6,727 nucleotides of DNA, from positions 1 to 6,727 of the forward strand of contig SKKS01000069.1 in the NCBI GenBank assembly GCA_007123625.1. The letters are read 5' to 3'. A model generated the notes under the pieces. That model saw nothing but the letters and a program-made list of their open reading frames with translations. It was not told the origin of the DNA and searched no databases. Of this stretch, positions 6,411 to 6,727 are shown in pieces; position 1 is the first letter of the stretch, and each line of letters opens with the position of its first letter. Made by a program: the position numbers and the translations under genes. The stretch comes from Paracoccaceae bacterium. Its GTDB lineage: Bacteria > Pseudomonadota > Alphaproteobacteria > Rhodobacterales > Rhodobacteraceae.

Positions 6411-6621
6411 TCCGCAAATCGATCAAGACGCGCGGATCGCTCCCGACCGGGGAGGCCGCGACCAGGCTGATGTGTCTGGCGACCCGCAATTTCGAGAAAG
6501 GCGGCTGAAATGTCCGGGAACGGTTTGCAGCCCGAAACCGATTCGTTCTCATGTTCGAAGAGCGCTTCAATGCGTGACCGTATCTGAAACCCGGGCCAGT
6601 CCAGATACACAAAGTTCATGA
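6411..6621. other. Unassigned 211-bp segment between two transposase remnants
   Basis: I recognise nothing certain here. On the minus strand an ATG at 6619 preceded by GGGAG at good spacing opens a 70-codon frame to 6407 (start MNFVYLDWPGFQIRSRIEAL, end RSARLDRFAE). It matches no family I know and is not the expected transposase N terminus. It may be the decayed middle of the IS, part of a third element, or chance in high-GC DNA. The good ribosome site is the only positive sign for a real small gene. Confidence 0.25.
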
Positions 6622-6726
6622 CACTCCCTGCGTGTGTGGGCGAAGGCCAGGATCGGGGTGAAGAACCTTGCCTCCAACATGCGACGGCTGGCGCAACTGC
6701 GCCGCCTGAACCCTTGCCCGGCGTGA
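6622..6726 (+). pseudogene. 3' end of a second, different transposase (fragment)
   Basis: Plus-strand codons from 6622 to the TGA at 6724-6726 encode 34 residues, closed on the left by an in-frame TGA at 6619-6621. The segment AKARIGVKNLASNMRRLAQL resembles the helical C terminus of IS5-family transposases, which often end in a pattern K-x-x-x-x-G-x-x-N-L-x-x-N-x-x-R-L. It points the opposite way to the neighbouring remnant, so it comes from another element or a rearranged one. The body of the gene is missing, and the boundary near 6620 is probably an old junction. It is short, so the call is tentative. Confidence 0.45.
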
Positions 6727-6727
6727 C

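Overview
This is ordinary bacterial chromosome of high G+C content, most likely from an alphaproteobacterium of the Rhodobacteraceae group. The evidence is the codon use, the Pro-rich TolA, the Pal C-terminal loop and the gene order. Nearly the whole left 5.2 kb is the Tol-Pal cell-envelope operon on the minus strand. In transcription order it reads tolQ (5188-4490), tolR (4486-4022), tolA (3999-2776), tolB (2779-1418), pal (1273-731) and cpoB/ybgF (723 to the left edge, cut by the window). TolQ and TolR are the proton-driven inner-membrane motor. TolA is the rod crossing the periplasm. TolB is the periplasmic propeller, Pal the peptidoglycan-binding outer-membrane lipoprotein, and CpoB the coiled-coil/TPR periplasmic partner. 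All six reading frames are intact. Spacing is tight (3 nt, 22 nt, a 4-nt ATGA overlap, 7 nt) except for a 144-nt spacer before pal, which holds two possible hairpins.

Upstream of tolQ, where alphaproteobacteria normally carry ybgC, there is a broken ybgC (5703-5300). Its reading frame changes twice and several conserved residues are replaced. The 110 bp between its end and tolQ contain a possible sigma-70 promoter that could serve the intact operon. A second weak promoter candidate and a run of ten G lie upstream of ybgC.

The right end (about 5.9-6.73 kb) is insertion-sequence debris. It holds a frameshifted C-terminal half of an IS5/IS1182-like DDE transposase on the minus strand (6410-5890), a 211-bp stretch I cannot assign, and the last 34 codons of what looks like a different transposase on the plus strand (6622-6726). 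ruvB, the common neighbour upstream of ybgC in this group, is not seen.

I found no previously undescribed system. The most interesting signal is the erosion of the 5' end of the tol-pal cluster beside old insertion sequences, with the envelope machine itself kept intact.
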